59,157 nucleotides of DNA, taken from Agrobacterium sp. a22-2. GTDB taxonomy: Bacteria; Pseudomonadota; Alphaproteobacteria; Rhizobiales; Rhizobiaceae. The translations under genes were made by a program, and so were the position numbers. The stretch is from positions 1 to 59,157 of the forward strand of contig NZ_JAAXMM010000021.1 of the NCBI RefSeq assembly GCF_012276985.1. The letters run 5' to 3'. Below are positions 23,965 through 31,953 of the stretch, one piece after another. Under the pieces are notes generated by a model, which saw only the letters and a list, made by a program, of their open reading frames with translations, was not told the origin of the DNA and made no database searches. Within the stretch, counting starts at the first letter, position 1, and each line of letters starts with the position of its first letter.

Positions 23965-25443
23965 ATGACGCCCAATAGCGCCACCGCCCTTGCCGACACC
24001 CTGCCCCAGGCTGAACCGGTCTTTGTCGGCCGCGATGTCCGACCCTTGCGCCTCATCACCTGCGGCAGCGTCGACGACGGCAAATCCACGCTGATCGGCC
24101 GACTGCTGTGGGACACCAAGGCGGTCAAGGAAGACCAGGCCGCGACGCTGCACCGCGACAGCGGCAAGCAGAACGATCTCGGCCTGCCCGATTTCGCCCT
24201 GCTGCTCGACGGGCTCCAGGCCGAACGCGAACAGGGCATCACCATCGATGTCGCCTATCGTTATTTCGCCACCGACAAGCGTTCGTTCATCGTCGCCGAC
24301 ACGCCGGGCCATGAGCAATATACCCGCAACATGGCAACCGGCGCCTCGACCGCCGATCTCGCCGTGCTTTTGGTCGATGCGCGCACCGGCATTCTGGAGC
24401 AGACCCGCCGCCATGCCACCATTGCCTCGCTGATGGGCATCAAGCAGTTCGTGCTGGCGATCAACAAGATCGACCTGACGAACTACGACCGCGCCGGTTT
24501 CGAGGCGATCTCCGCCGAGTTCAAGGCGCTCGCCCTGACGCTCGGCGTGCGCCAGATCACCACCATCCCCATGTCGGCGCTGAAGGGCGAGAACGTCGTC
24601 TATTCCGGCAAATCAGTGATGCCCTGGTATGATGGCCAGACGCTGGTCGAAACCCTGGAACTGGCCACCCTGCGCTCGGCCCAGACCACCGGCTTCCGCC
24701 TGCCCGTGCAGCGCGTCTGCCGTCCGGGCGAAAGCTTCCGCGGTTATCAGGGCACGGTGGCCGGCGGCGCGGTGAAGCCGGGCGACAGCGTCGCCATCCT
24801 CCCTTCCGGCGCCATTGCCAATGTCAAGCAGATCGTCACCTTCGACCTGGTGCGCAATGCCGCCGTTGCCGGCGATGCCGTGACGCTGGTGCTCGACCGG
24901 CAGGTCGACGTGTCGCGCGGCGACATGATCGTCTCGCTCGACAGCCAGCCGCAGATCGGCCTGTCCTTCGACGCGCAGATGGTGGCCCTGCAGCCAGACG
25001 GCATTCTGCCGGGCAAACGCTACTGGCTGAAATCCGGCTCGCGCCGCCAGCGCGTGCAGGTGCAGCCGATCTCGCAGCTCGACCTGAAGACCGGTACCTG
25101 GAGCCAGGCCGAGACCCTGCCGATGAACGGCATCGGCAAGGTGCATCTGGATTTCGACGAAAAGGCCGTGTTCGATGCTTATGAGCTGAACCGCGCCACC
25201 GGCGCCTTCATCCTGATCGACCCCGACACCAACAACACGGTGGCCGGCGGCATGATCACCGCCAAGCGTTCAGATCTCGGCGGGCTGCATGCCCATGACG
25301 CCCGGGTCATCGTCTCGCTGCCGGCCGATCTCGCCGACCAGGTGATGGCAACCGAACTGCTGGCCAGCCGCCGCGACGAGGTGGAAACCCGCCGCGTCAC
25401 CGCCGGCGCCGCCCGCGCCCTGTTCGACGGGCTGGACGGCTGA
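23965..25443 (+). CDS. cysN: Sulfate adenylyltransferase subunit 1 (GTPase)
   Basis: Regulatory GTPase of ATP sulfurylase. The 492-residue protein has G1 GSVDDGKSTLIGRLL, the switch region EREQGITIDVAYRYF, G3 DTPGHEQYTRNM and G4 NKID, followed by two beta-barrel domains. It stops there: no APS kinase domain (CysC) is attached, unlike the fused CysNC/NodQ of many rhizobia, in keeping with a pathway that goes directly through APS reductase. ATG 23965 overlaps no other frame and lies one base after cysD. A terminator follows the stop. Confidence 0.94.
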   Translation: MTPNSATALADTLPQAEPVFVGRDVRPLRLITCGSVDDGKSTLIGRLLWDTKAVKEDQAATLHRDSGKQNDLGLPDFALLLDGLQAEREQGITIDVAYRYFATDKRSFIVADTPGHEQYTRNMATGASTADLAVLLVDARTGILEQTRRHATIASLMGIKQFVLAINKIDLTNYDRAGFEAISAEFKALALTLGVRQITTIPMSALKGENVVYSGKSVMPWYDGQTLVETLELATLRSAQTTGFRLPVQRVCRPGESFRGYQGTVAGGAVKPGDSVAILPSGAIANVKQIVTFDLVRNAAVAGDAVTLVLDRQVDVSRGDMIVSLDSQPQIGLSFDAQMVALQPDGILPGKRYWLKSGSRRQRVQVQPISQLDLKTGTWSQAETLPMNGIGKVHLDFDEKAVFDAYELNRATGAFILIDPDTNNTVAGGMITAKRSDLGGLHAHDARVIVSLPADLADQVMATELLASRRDEVETRRVTAGAARALFDGLDG

Positions 25444-25449
25444 ACACCG

Positions 25450-25484
25450 AAGGCGGCTGTCGGCACTCCGGACAGCCGCCTTTT
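25450..25484 (+). terminator. Terminator of the cysH-cysD-cysN operon
   Basis: Perfect 12-bp stem AAGGCGGCTGTC / GACAGCCGCCTT with a 9-base loop, followed by TTCC, six bases after the cysN stop. Confidence 0.88.
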
Positions 25485-25506
25485 CCTTGACCAAGGGCAG
25501 AACCCG

Positions 25507-26031
25507 TCATCTCAGCTGAAACCCGCAATTGATCGGTGACAAATTGCCATTCATCGCATTTTGCGCAATAGCCAACCGAGGGACAACCGAAGCTGATATC
25601 TGGGCATCTACAATTCCCGAACACGATGTGCGTGCAGAAACGCCATTTATATATTGGAACGATACTTCCATACGATAGAAATGCTCGCCACTCTCAAGCG
25701 TCACCCGCTCGTCTTCAAACACATTATCCATCGTCTGATAAATGATTTCCTCCTCATCTATCTCAAGTGCGAAGTGGCTTAGCGAGGGATTTATAAAATC
25801 CCAGTTGATCAGTCCGCTGACAATCGGCGTATTGTTGGAGCCGATCACGAGGCGAACATTTTTCGGCCCATCATCAGAATCATGCCGACCTCGACAATCA
25901 ATGGTGACGTTGTTGCCATCGCCACCGACAATATTAACGTTGCATGGCGAGCCGTTTTCGATGGCAGTCTGCTGACCTGCTACTGGCCATGACATCAGCA
26001 TCAAAACCAACACGATCAGGCATGGCTTCAT
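25507..26031 (-). CDS. Secreted hypothetical protein, second gene of a two-gene module
   Basis: I do not recognise this 174-residue protein. A signal peptide covers about residues 1-19 (LIVLVLMLMSWPVAG). Just after it is NGSPCNVNIVGGDGNNVTIDC, a beta-rich N-V-N-I-V-x-G-x-G-N motif that its partner gene carries at the other end. Cys pairs (SPC, IDC, TSC, INC) could form disulfides in the periplasm. GC is much lower than in the neighbours. The start overlaps the stop of the 26028-26477 gene by four bases, so the two are one operon. Confidence 0.65.
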   Translation of the reverse strand: MKPCLIVLVLMLMSWPVAGQQTAIENGSPCNVNIVGGDGNNVTIDCRGRHDSDDGPKNVRLVIGSNNTPIVSGLINWDFINPSLSHFALEIDEEEIIYQTMDNVFEDERVTLESGEHFYRMEVSFQYINGVSARTSCSGIVDAQISASVVPRLAIAQNAMNGNLSPINCGFQLR

Positions 26032-26477
26032 TTCTTGACCACCGTATTGCCCGATCCATTTACAATGTTGACGTTATCAGGCGACTGGTTGTTGATGGTG
26101 ACATCGCCCGAGCTTCCTACGGCGATTATCTTGGAGAAATCCGCATAGACCTTCTGGTTGCAGTCACGGACACTTTTAAGTTCGGCGCCTATTTCACTTC
26201 GCAAGACGCCAACATACTCTTCGCTACTGAAGTCAGCAGCTCCTTCAATGCCAAGATCGGCGAGCTTCTTCAAAAGGCCGTTTATCGTTGCCTTTGCTTC
26301 GCCTTTTATCTCAACTTTTTGGGCCGATCCTCCCTGAGGAAACGATCCGCAGATCAAGGGAAGTATTTTTTGCACACTTTCGAGGGCCTCGGCTTTTGCG
26401 CCGCCCTGTGCGTTCACGCCCTCACTGCCGGACGCTACAAATGCCAGAATTAAAATGATAAATCTGTTCTGAGACAT
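26028..26477 (-). CDS. Secreted hypothetical protein, first gene of a two-gene module
   Basis: A 149-residue protein of unknown family with a signal peptide, cut near VNA-QGG (residue 23-24). The middle is helical (GEAKATINGLLKKLADLGIEG). The C-terminus, VTINNQSPDNVNIVNGSGNTVV, is a beta-rich repeat also found at the start of the mature partner protein. Such GN-rich short repeats often form beta-helix turns. Two Cys (LICGSF, VRDCNQ) may pair. Low GC and lack of recognisable relatives suggest horizontal acquisition. Confidence 0.65.
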   Translation of the reverse strand: MSQNRFIILILAFVASGSEGVNAQGGAKAEALESVQKILPLICGSFPQGGSAQKVEIKGEAKATINGLLKKLADLGIEGAADFSSEEYVGVLRSEIGAELKSVRDCNQKVYADFSKIIAVGSSGDVTINNQSPDNVNIVNGSGNTVVKK

Positions 26478-26599
26478 AGCACCGCCTCGTGGACTTTAAC
26501 TCAAGAATACTACCATGGACGCAAGATATATTCAATCTTTGATTGAGTGGCCCATGAAAAATTGCGGCCTTTGCATGCGGTCCCGAGAAGCTTAGTCGA

Positions 26600-27637
26600 T
26601 TACGCCTGCCAACCTTTCCGCGTCGATTGCCGTTCGATCAGCGTGTAGCCAAGATCGACGGTGCCGCGGGTGCGGTTGTCGGTATCGGCGCGCACGATCA
26701 TGTCGACGGCGCGAAAGCCGATCTCGTAGCGCGGCAGCCGAACGGTGGTGAGCGTCGGCTGGGAGACGCTGGTGAAGTCCAGGTCGTTGAAGCCGCAGAT
26801 GCCGAAATCGTCCGGCACGCGTAAGCCCCGGCGCTGGCATTCGAACAGCACGCCGAGCGCGATATCGTCATTGTGGCAGAAGGCGGCATCGGTACCGGGC
26901 GCCTGGCGCAGCAGCCGGTCCAGCAGGGTACAGCCGGCGCCGACACTGGTATGCATGTCGGAGGATTGCACCAGGGCCGGATCGAAGAGGCCTGCCTCCT
27001 CCAGCACGGAGCGATAGCCTTCAAGACGGTGGCGGCCGCGGATGTCCATATGGCCGCCGAGCAGGCCGATGCGCCGGTAGCCGGCCGCCAGCAGATGGCG
27101 GGTCGCGGCAATCGCTGCGGCGCGGTGATCGATGCCGATCGCCATGTCGACCGGCGGCACGGTGACGTCCATGATCTGCACAACCGGGCACGGCGCCTTT
27201 TTCAACAGTTCGATGACCGGCTCGTGCACCTCCACCCCGGCAATGATGATGCCGGCGGGGTTCTGTCCGAAGAACAGTTTCAGCTGCTTGATTTCTTCAT
27301 CGGGATCGAAATGGGTATTGGCATACTGGATGCGCAGGTCGGTGGAGCGAACCCGGTCCTCGATGCCGCGCATGACGCTGAGAAACACATAGCTGGCCAG
27401 AACGGGCGACAGCACGCCGATGATGCCGCTATTGCGGCTGGCCAGCGCGCGGGCCGCAAAATCCGGCACATAGCCCATTTCCTCGATGATCCGCAGAATG
27501 GTCTCGCGCAGTTTCGGCGAGACCTTTTCCGGATTGCGAAGCGCCCGTGATACCGTGATTGAGCTGACGCCTGCGACCCTTGCGACATCAATGAGAGTGA
27601 TACGTTCCTGCCGATGCCGACGCCGCTTAACTGCCAA
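26600..27637 (-). CDS. LacI-family transcriptional regulator (GntR/gluconate-like branch)
   Basis: A 345-residue regulator. The HTH is ITLIDVARVAGVSSITVSRALRNPEKVSPKLRETI (residues about 13-47) including the hinge helix, followed by a sugar-binding-like domain with GIIGVLSPVLASYVF and the end GYTLIERQST. Effector unknown; this branch often senses gluconate, ketogluconate or related acids. No sugar genes lie near, so the target may be elsewhere. The start is TTG 27637, preceded by AGGTGAT; no in-frame ATG would keep the HTH intact. Confidence 0.85.
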   Translation of the reverse strand: MAVKRRRHRQERITLIDVARVAGVSSITVSRALRNPEKVSPKLRETILRIIEEMGYVPDFAARALASRNSGIIGVLSPVLASYVFLSVMRGIEDRVRSTDLRIQYANTHFDPDEEIKQLKLFFGQNPAGIIIAGVEVHEPVIELLKKAPCPVVQIMDVTVPPVDMAIGIDHRAAAIAATRHLLAAGYRRIGLLGGHMDIRGRHRLEGYRSVLEEAGLFDPALVQSSDMHTSVGAGCTLLDRLLRQAPGTDAAFCHNDDIALGVLFECQRRGLRVPDDFGICGFNDLDFTSVSQPTLTTVRLPRYEIGFRAVDMIVRADTDNRTRGTVDLGYTLIERQSTRKGWQA

Positions 27638-27720
27638 ATATCACCTGCCCCGATGGTGCCTGCCTGGTCTCGTGACCGGCAGAAGACGCCGCCGCATCCC
27701 CTGCCTGCCATCCGGTTATC

Positions 27721-27784
27721 AAACAATGTCAAGTCTTGGCGACGGAAGCCGGTCTGCTCCGAGCATCGAGACTTGGCATTGTTT
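27721..27784. promoter_or_regulatory. Long 16-bp inverted repeat upstream of the LacI-type gene
   Basis: AAACAATGTCAAGTCT (27721-27736) and AGACTTGGCATTGTTT (27769-27784) pair at 15 of 16 positions across a 32-base gap. It sits 84 bases before the LacI-type start. It could be a pair of facing operators for a looping repressor. Confidence 0.5.
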
Positions 27785-27895
27785 CAAACAACCCACAATT
27801 GCGAGCCTAGCGCAGCTTCAAGATCGCTGCAACCTTCGGAAAGCCACTCTCCCTGAAAATATTGTGCGCTGCAGCAACGACCTGGCGAACGCCGG

Positions 27896-29221
27896 TCAGC
27901 GCTCGCGGAAAGCCTTGTTGAAATAGTCGGCCAGCGGTTTGACGAGATAGGCGAGCGGCGAGCGCTCCGTCGTCTGGATGAAGGCCTCGACCGGCATGCC
28001 CGGCACGATATGGGCGTTGCCGAGCTTGGTGATTTCGCCGGCATCCGGCAGGATACGCACCTTGTAGAAGCTGGCGCCGGAGCGTTCGTCGTTGAAAACG
28101 TCGGCCGACACCTCGATCACCGTGCCCTTGATATCCGGCGTCTGATGGCGGTCGAAGGCGACGAACAGCAGCTCCGCCTTCTGCCCGACATGCACCTGGT
28201 CGATCGAGGACGGAGGGATATTGGTGGTGACGACCAGGCCGACATCCTGCGGGATGATGTAGAGGATCGGTTCGGCGGCGCGCACCACGGCGCGCAGCGC
28301 ATGCACCTGCAGGCCGAACACCACGCCGCCGACCGGCGCGCGCAATTCCATGCGGCTCAAGGTCTCGATCGCCGCGATGCGGCGCTGGCGCAGCTCGGCG
28401 ACCTGCGCCTCGATGGTGCGCAGCTGGGTGATCGCCTCCTCGCGCATGGCGCTTGAGACGTTGAGGATGGCGATCTCGATCTCGGCAATGCGGGCGCGGT
28501 TTTCGGCGACGCTGGCGCGGGCGCCTGACGTATCGCCATCGATCTCGGCGCCTTCGCGTTCCAGCGCCATGACCTGACTGGTCTGGGTCAGCGCTTCCTT
28601 CAGAAGCTTGTTCTGGCCGACCAGTTCGGAATCGATGAAGCTCTTCTGCCTTTCGAGCGCGGTGACGCGGTCGACCAGGCCGTCGATCTGCTCGGTGATC
28701 TGCTTGCGCCGCTCGACCAGCTGGCCGATCTGCTTGTCGCGGGTGTCGCGTCTGGCTTTGAGCAGCCGCGTCTGGCCGGCGACCATTTCCGCCACTTCGG
28801 CATCGGTCTTGGCGCGCTCCAGCATTTCCGGATCGAACTCGATGTCGGGCGTGTCGTCCTGCTCGGCCTTCAGCCGGGCCTGGGTGCCGAGCAGCGAATA
28901 GAGCTGTCCCTCGATGATGGCCAGTTCCGAACGATCGATCTTCTCATCGAAGCGCATCAGCACCTGGCCTGCGGTCACGACATCGCCGTCCTGGACCAGG
29001 ATTTCGCCGACCACGCCGCCGATCTGGTGCTGCACGACCTGGCGATTGGTCTCGACCTCGACGATGCCGCTGCCGATCACCGCGCCGTGGATCGTCGTGA
29101 AGGCGACCCAGGCGCCGATGCCGAGCACCAGGAAGGCAAGCGTCAGGAAGCCGGCCATGATCTGGCTGCGGCCGTGCCAGCGGATAGCGCCGGCCGTGGG
29201 CATTTTCTCGACCAGGCTCAT
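27896..29221 (-). CDS. Type I secretion membrane-fusion protein (HlyD/PrsE/HasE family)
   Basis: A 441-residue inner-membrane adaptor linking the ABC exporter to an outer-membrane TolC-like channel. One membrane span lies at about residues 23-45 (FLTLAFLVLGIGAWVAFTTI). Next is the lipoyl-like half GSGIVEVETNRQVVQHQIGGVVGEILV, a long coiled coil (about 120-300) and the second lipoyl half RAPVGGVVFGLQVH. The C-terminus has FNDERSGASFYKVRI and the short hydrophobic tail of PrtE/HasE members. Start overlaps the exporter stop by four bases. No TolC gene is in the window. Confidence 0.88.
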   Translation of the reverse strand: MSLVEKMPTAGAIRWHGRSQIMAGFLTLAFLVLGIGAWVAFTTIHGAVIGSGIVEVETNRQVVQHQIGGVVGEILVQDGDVVTAGQVLMRFDEKIDRSELAIIEGQLYSLLGTQARLKAEQDDTPDIEFDPEMLERAKTDAEVAEMVAGQTRLLKARRDTRDKQIGQLVERRKQITEQIDGLVDRVTALERQKSFIDSELVGQNKLLKEALTQTSQVMALEREGAEIDGDTSGARASVAENRARIAEIEIAILNVSSAMREEAITQLRTIEAQVAELRQRRIAAIETLSRMELRAPVGGVVFGLQVHALRAVVRAAEPILYIIPQDVGLVVTTNIPPSSIDQVHVGQKAELLFVAFDRHQTPDIKGTVIEVSADVFNDERSGASFYKVRILPDAGEITKLGNAHIVPGMPVEAFIQTTERSPLAYLVKPLADYFNKAFRER

Positions 29222-30975
29222 CGCTGCGGCCCCTGTATGACGGTGGTATTGGTGCCGCCGGGCAGGCCGACGACCTGGGCGGCGTTGCGCAGATGGGCGC
29301 GCAGCACCTCATCGCGCGGGCCGAAGGCAACCCGCGTGCCGCCGTCGAGAATGAGGATCAGGTCGCATTCCTCGATCGCCGCCGGACGATGGGCCATGAT
29401 GACCGCCGAGCGGCCATCGGCCTTCATGGCGCGGATGGCCAGGTTGAGGGCATTGGAGCCTTCGGCGTCGAGATTGGAATTGGGCTCGTCGAGGATGACG
29501 ATCGCCGGATTGCCGTAGAGCGCGCGGGCGAGACCGATGCGCTGCTTCTGGCCGCCCGACAGTTTCTGGCCGACGGCCGGCAGCCGCGTGTCGTAGCCGT
29601 TCGGCAGCTTCAGGATCATCTCGTGGGCGGCCGCCTTCTTGGCAGCTTCGACCACGCGCTGCGGATCGGGATTGCTGTCGAGCCGGGCGATGTTTTCGGC
29701 GATGGTGCCTTCGAACAGCACGACGTCCTGCGGCAGATAGCCGATATGATCGGCCAGGTCGTCCGGGCCGTATTGTTCGAGCGAGGCGCCGTCGAGGCGG
29801 ATCTTGCCGGCGGCGGGATGCCAGACGCCGGTCAGCAGGCGGGCGAGCGTCGACTTGCCGGAACCGCTCGGGCCGATGACGCCGAGCGCCTGGCCCGGCG
29901 GCAGGTCGAAGCTGACCATGCGCAGCGTGGCGACGTTCTCGCCGGGCGGGACCGCCGTCACCTGCTGCACGTTGAGGATGGCCCGCGGTTTCGGGAGGGC
30001 CGTGCGCACGTCGTCCTCGGGCACCTGCGTCAGCAGATGCGCCAGGCCGCGCCAGCCCTCGAAAGCGCGTTGTACCATCGACCACTGGCCGATGGCGCCT
30101 TCGATCGGCGCCAGGCCGCGGCCGATCAGGATGGATCCGGCGATCATCGCGCCGGCATTGATCTCGCCCTTCAGCACCAGCCAGGCGCCGAGCGCCAGGA
30201 TGGCCGATTGCAGGAAGATGCGGAAGGTCTTGGATGCGGTGGCATAGAAGCCGTTGGCATCCGAATATTCCATATTGGCCTCGAGCGCCACGGACCGGGC
30301 CTTCTGCCAGCGGTCGGCGGCGCTGCGGCGCATGCCGAGTGCGCGCACGGTGTCGCTGTCGCGTGCAAGTGCTGCGGTGATGTCCTCGCTCTGGCGGGTC
30401 GCCTCCAGCGCCTTGATCTGGTGGCGCTTGGTGCCGTTCTGGTTGAGCCAGGTCAAGACGATCAGGATGGCGCCGCCGGCCACCGCCAGCCAGCCCATCC
30501 AGGGATGGAAGACGAAGATGACGAAGACGAAGACCGGCGTCCAGGGAATGTCGAAGACGGCGAAGATGGCCGGCGAAGCCAGCACCTTCTGCACGGAATC
30601 GAGATCGCGCATGCCCGACGCGCCGGAAATGCCGCGCGAGGCAAGCGTCGTGCGGTCGAGCAGGGCACGGAAGACGCGGATGTCGAAATCGGCCTGGAAG
30701 CGCGCGCCAATGCGCGCCGCGATGCGGGCCCGCAGGTGGTCGAGCACGCCCATGATGGCATAGAGCATGACCACCAGCAGGAAGAGCACGACCAGCGTCG
30801 GCTCCGAGCGGGCGGCCAGCACCCGGTCGTAGACCTGCAGCATGAACAGGGGGCCGGTCAGCACCAGAAGATTGACGAAGAAACTGAAGACGCCGATGGC
30901 AAAAAAACCGAAGCGGCTGCGCGCCAGCGCCCGCCGCAACTCTTCAAGGCCGGCTTTCGAACCCGTGTTGATCAA
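29218..30975 (-). CDS. Type I secretion ABC exporter (PrtD/HasD/PrsD family)
   Basis: A 585-residue fused permease and ATPase of the T1SS family that exports RTX-type proteins with C-terminal signals. About six membrane spans fill residues 20-320 (first FFAIGVFSFFVNLLVLTGPLF). The ATPase has Walker A GPSGSGKST, signature LSGGQKQR and Walker B IVILDEPNSNLD. There is no C39 peptidase domain. The start is TTG 30975, with GGGAGATGG upstream. The HasA-RTX protein 7 kb away is a possible substrate; other RTX proteins elsewhere are equally possible. Confidence 0.88.
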   Translation of the reverse strand: MINTGSKAGLEELRRALARSRFGFFAIGVFSFFVNLLVLTGPLFMLQVYDRVLAARSEPTLVVLFLLVVMLYAIMGVLDHLRARIAARIGARFQADFDIRVFRALLDRTTLASRGISGASGMRDLDSVQKVLASPAIFAVFDIPWTPVFVFVIFVFHPWMGWLAVAGGAILIVLTWLNQNGTKRHQIKALEATRQSEDITAALARDSDTVRALGMRRSAADRWQKARSVALEANMEYSDANGFYATASKTFRIFLQSAILALGAWLVLKGEINAGAMIAGSILIGRGLAPIEGAIGQWSMVQRAFEGWRGLAHLLTQVPEDDVRTALPKPRAILNVQQVTAVPPGENVATLRMVSFDLPPGQALGVIGPSGSGKSTLARLLTGVWHPAAGKIRLDGASLEQYGPDDLADHIGYLPQDVVLFEGTIAENIARLDSNPDPQRVVEAAKKAAAHEMILKLPNGYDTRLPAVGQKLSGGQKQRIGLARALYGNPAIVILDEPNSNLDAEGSNALNLAIRAMKADGRSAVIMAHRPAAIEECDLILILDGGTRVAFGPRDEVLRAHLRNAAQVVGLPGGTNTTVIQGPQR

Positions 30976-31379
30976 CTCGTTCCATCTCCCGCCGGCTGGG
31001 CAAGGCCGCCCCCGCGTTTGTCATGTCGCCACGGTCATCGCCCCCGAATTCCGCATTCCGCCTCATACCGAAAATTACATCAATAGGAAAGTGGCGATAA
31101 CGTGGATGTCCGTGCACAATATTGGGCGTAATATTTGCCAAGACTTTCGACAGCCGCTTCTACAAGCACAAACGATATGGATCTTCCCCCTGCAAACAGA
31201 GGGCAAGACCAGGTTTTTTGCGCCCCGCCACAGCCAAAGGCCGCCGACAGGTCAGCCAAGATACAGGTCAGGCCCCATGTTCATGGCATAGCCGCCCATG
31301 CTGTCCTCGTCGATAACAGTATGACCGGCGACACCGTCGCCGGGTGGGTTCACCAAGTCTTCGAGACAGGACAAAAGCC
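30976..31379. other. Divergent intergenic region, 400 bases
   Basis: Contains the promoter of the type I exporter operon (minus strand) and of the small secreted protein (plus strand). A moderately AT-rich part near 31060-31200 includes AATATT twice. I see no gene or clear operator. Confidence 0.4.
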
Positions 31380-31694
31380 ATGACATATGTCGGAATTCTT
31401 ACTCAGACCGGAACGGCACTCGCCCTTGCCCTTTCCACCTTCGTCGGCGGCACCTTCCTGCCCGCCACGCCGGCTGAGGCCGTCGTCTACTGCAAGACCG
31501 TCGGCGTGCCGAAGGGCTGCGTCGCCCGGCCGACCCGCGTGGTGGCCTATTGCACGCGGCCCGGCTATCCGGTCGGCTGCGTGGCACGACCGGCAGCGGC
31601 CGTCGCCGTGCCCGGCGTCGGCGCCCCGGGCGTCGGAGTGCGGGGCGTGCCCGGCAACCGCGGCGGCCCGGTCAACCGGGTCGGCGTCCGCTAG
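31380..31694 (+). CDS. Small secreted protein with GCVARP repeats
   Basis: A 104-residue protein. A signal peptide (about residues 1-35, GTALALALSTFVGGTFLPATPAEA) precedes two similar units, VVYCKTVGVPKGCVARP and VVAYCTRPGYPVGCVARP (each with two Cys), and a Gly/Pro/Val-rich tail ending GGPVNRVGVR. This type of protein is widespread in Rhizobium as hypothetical. ATG 31380 follows AGGAC; an earlier in-frame start lacks support. It may be a surface or envelope protein; function unknown. Confidence 0.7.
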   Translation: MTYVGILTQTGTALALALSTFVGGTFLPATPAEAVVYCKTVGVPKGCVARPTRVVAYCTRPGYPVGCVARPAAAVAVPGVGAPGVGVRGVPGNRGGPVNRVGVR

Positions 31695-31927
31695 GTCGGA
31701 CCGGTCATCGGCAAGCGAACCGCGACAGGCGCTATTGCAGGCCCTCTGCCGCCCGGCATGTGACGATGCCGGGCAGGCCCGTGCGCGGTGCCCTCAACAC
31801 CTCTTCCCATCAACACCCATAACGGCGCGGCAGTCTCTCGCCGCTGCCGTTCGGCGCCCGGCACACGCCGCAGGGTCCCCTGTCTCCCCTGCGGCAAGGC
31901 CCCACCCGTGCCGGGCGCCACATTTTT
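31695..31927 (+). ncRNA. Candidate structured RNA or long 3' UTR with strong terminator
   Basis: Three stems are visible: GCCCGGCAT / ATGCCGGGC (about 31751-31774), CGGCAG / CTGCCG (about 31828-31849), and a 12-bp stem GGCGCCCGGCAC (31853-31864) / GTGCCGGGCGCC (31908-31919) enclosing a CCGCAG / CTGCGG stem, then CATTTTTT. A single-stranded stretch ACACCTCTTCCCATCAACA lies between stems and is anti-ribosome-site-like, as in several alphaproteobacterial small RNAs. It could also be the 3' UTR of the upstream gene. Confidence 0.45.
31853..31927 (+). terminator. Strong terminator closing the structured region
   Basis: The 12-bp stem and T6 described for the candidate RNA. The stem contains its own inner hairpin. 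It also lies just after the histidine kinase stop (31954, minus), so it may serve both directions. Confidence 0.75.
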
Positions 31928-31953
31928 TGGCCATCAATGGAGGCTTCCTCCCG

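Noticed and set aside
23965..25443. Fused CysNC (NodQ-like) bifunctional enzyme
   Set aside because: The frame ends after the GTPase and barrel domains; no APS kinase P-loop follows and a terminator is six bases beyond.
29293..31086. Plus-strand open frame of 597 codons
   Set aside because: Antisense shadow of the type I exporter; composition rich in Arg, Gly, His and Asp without any domain.
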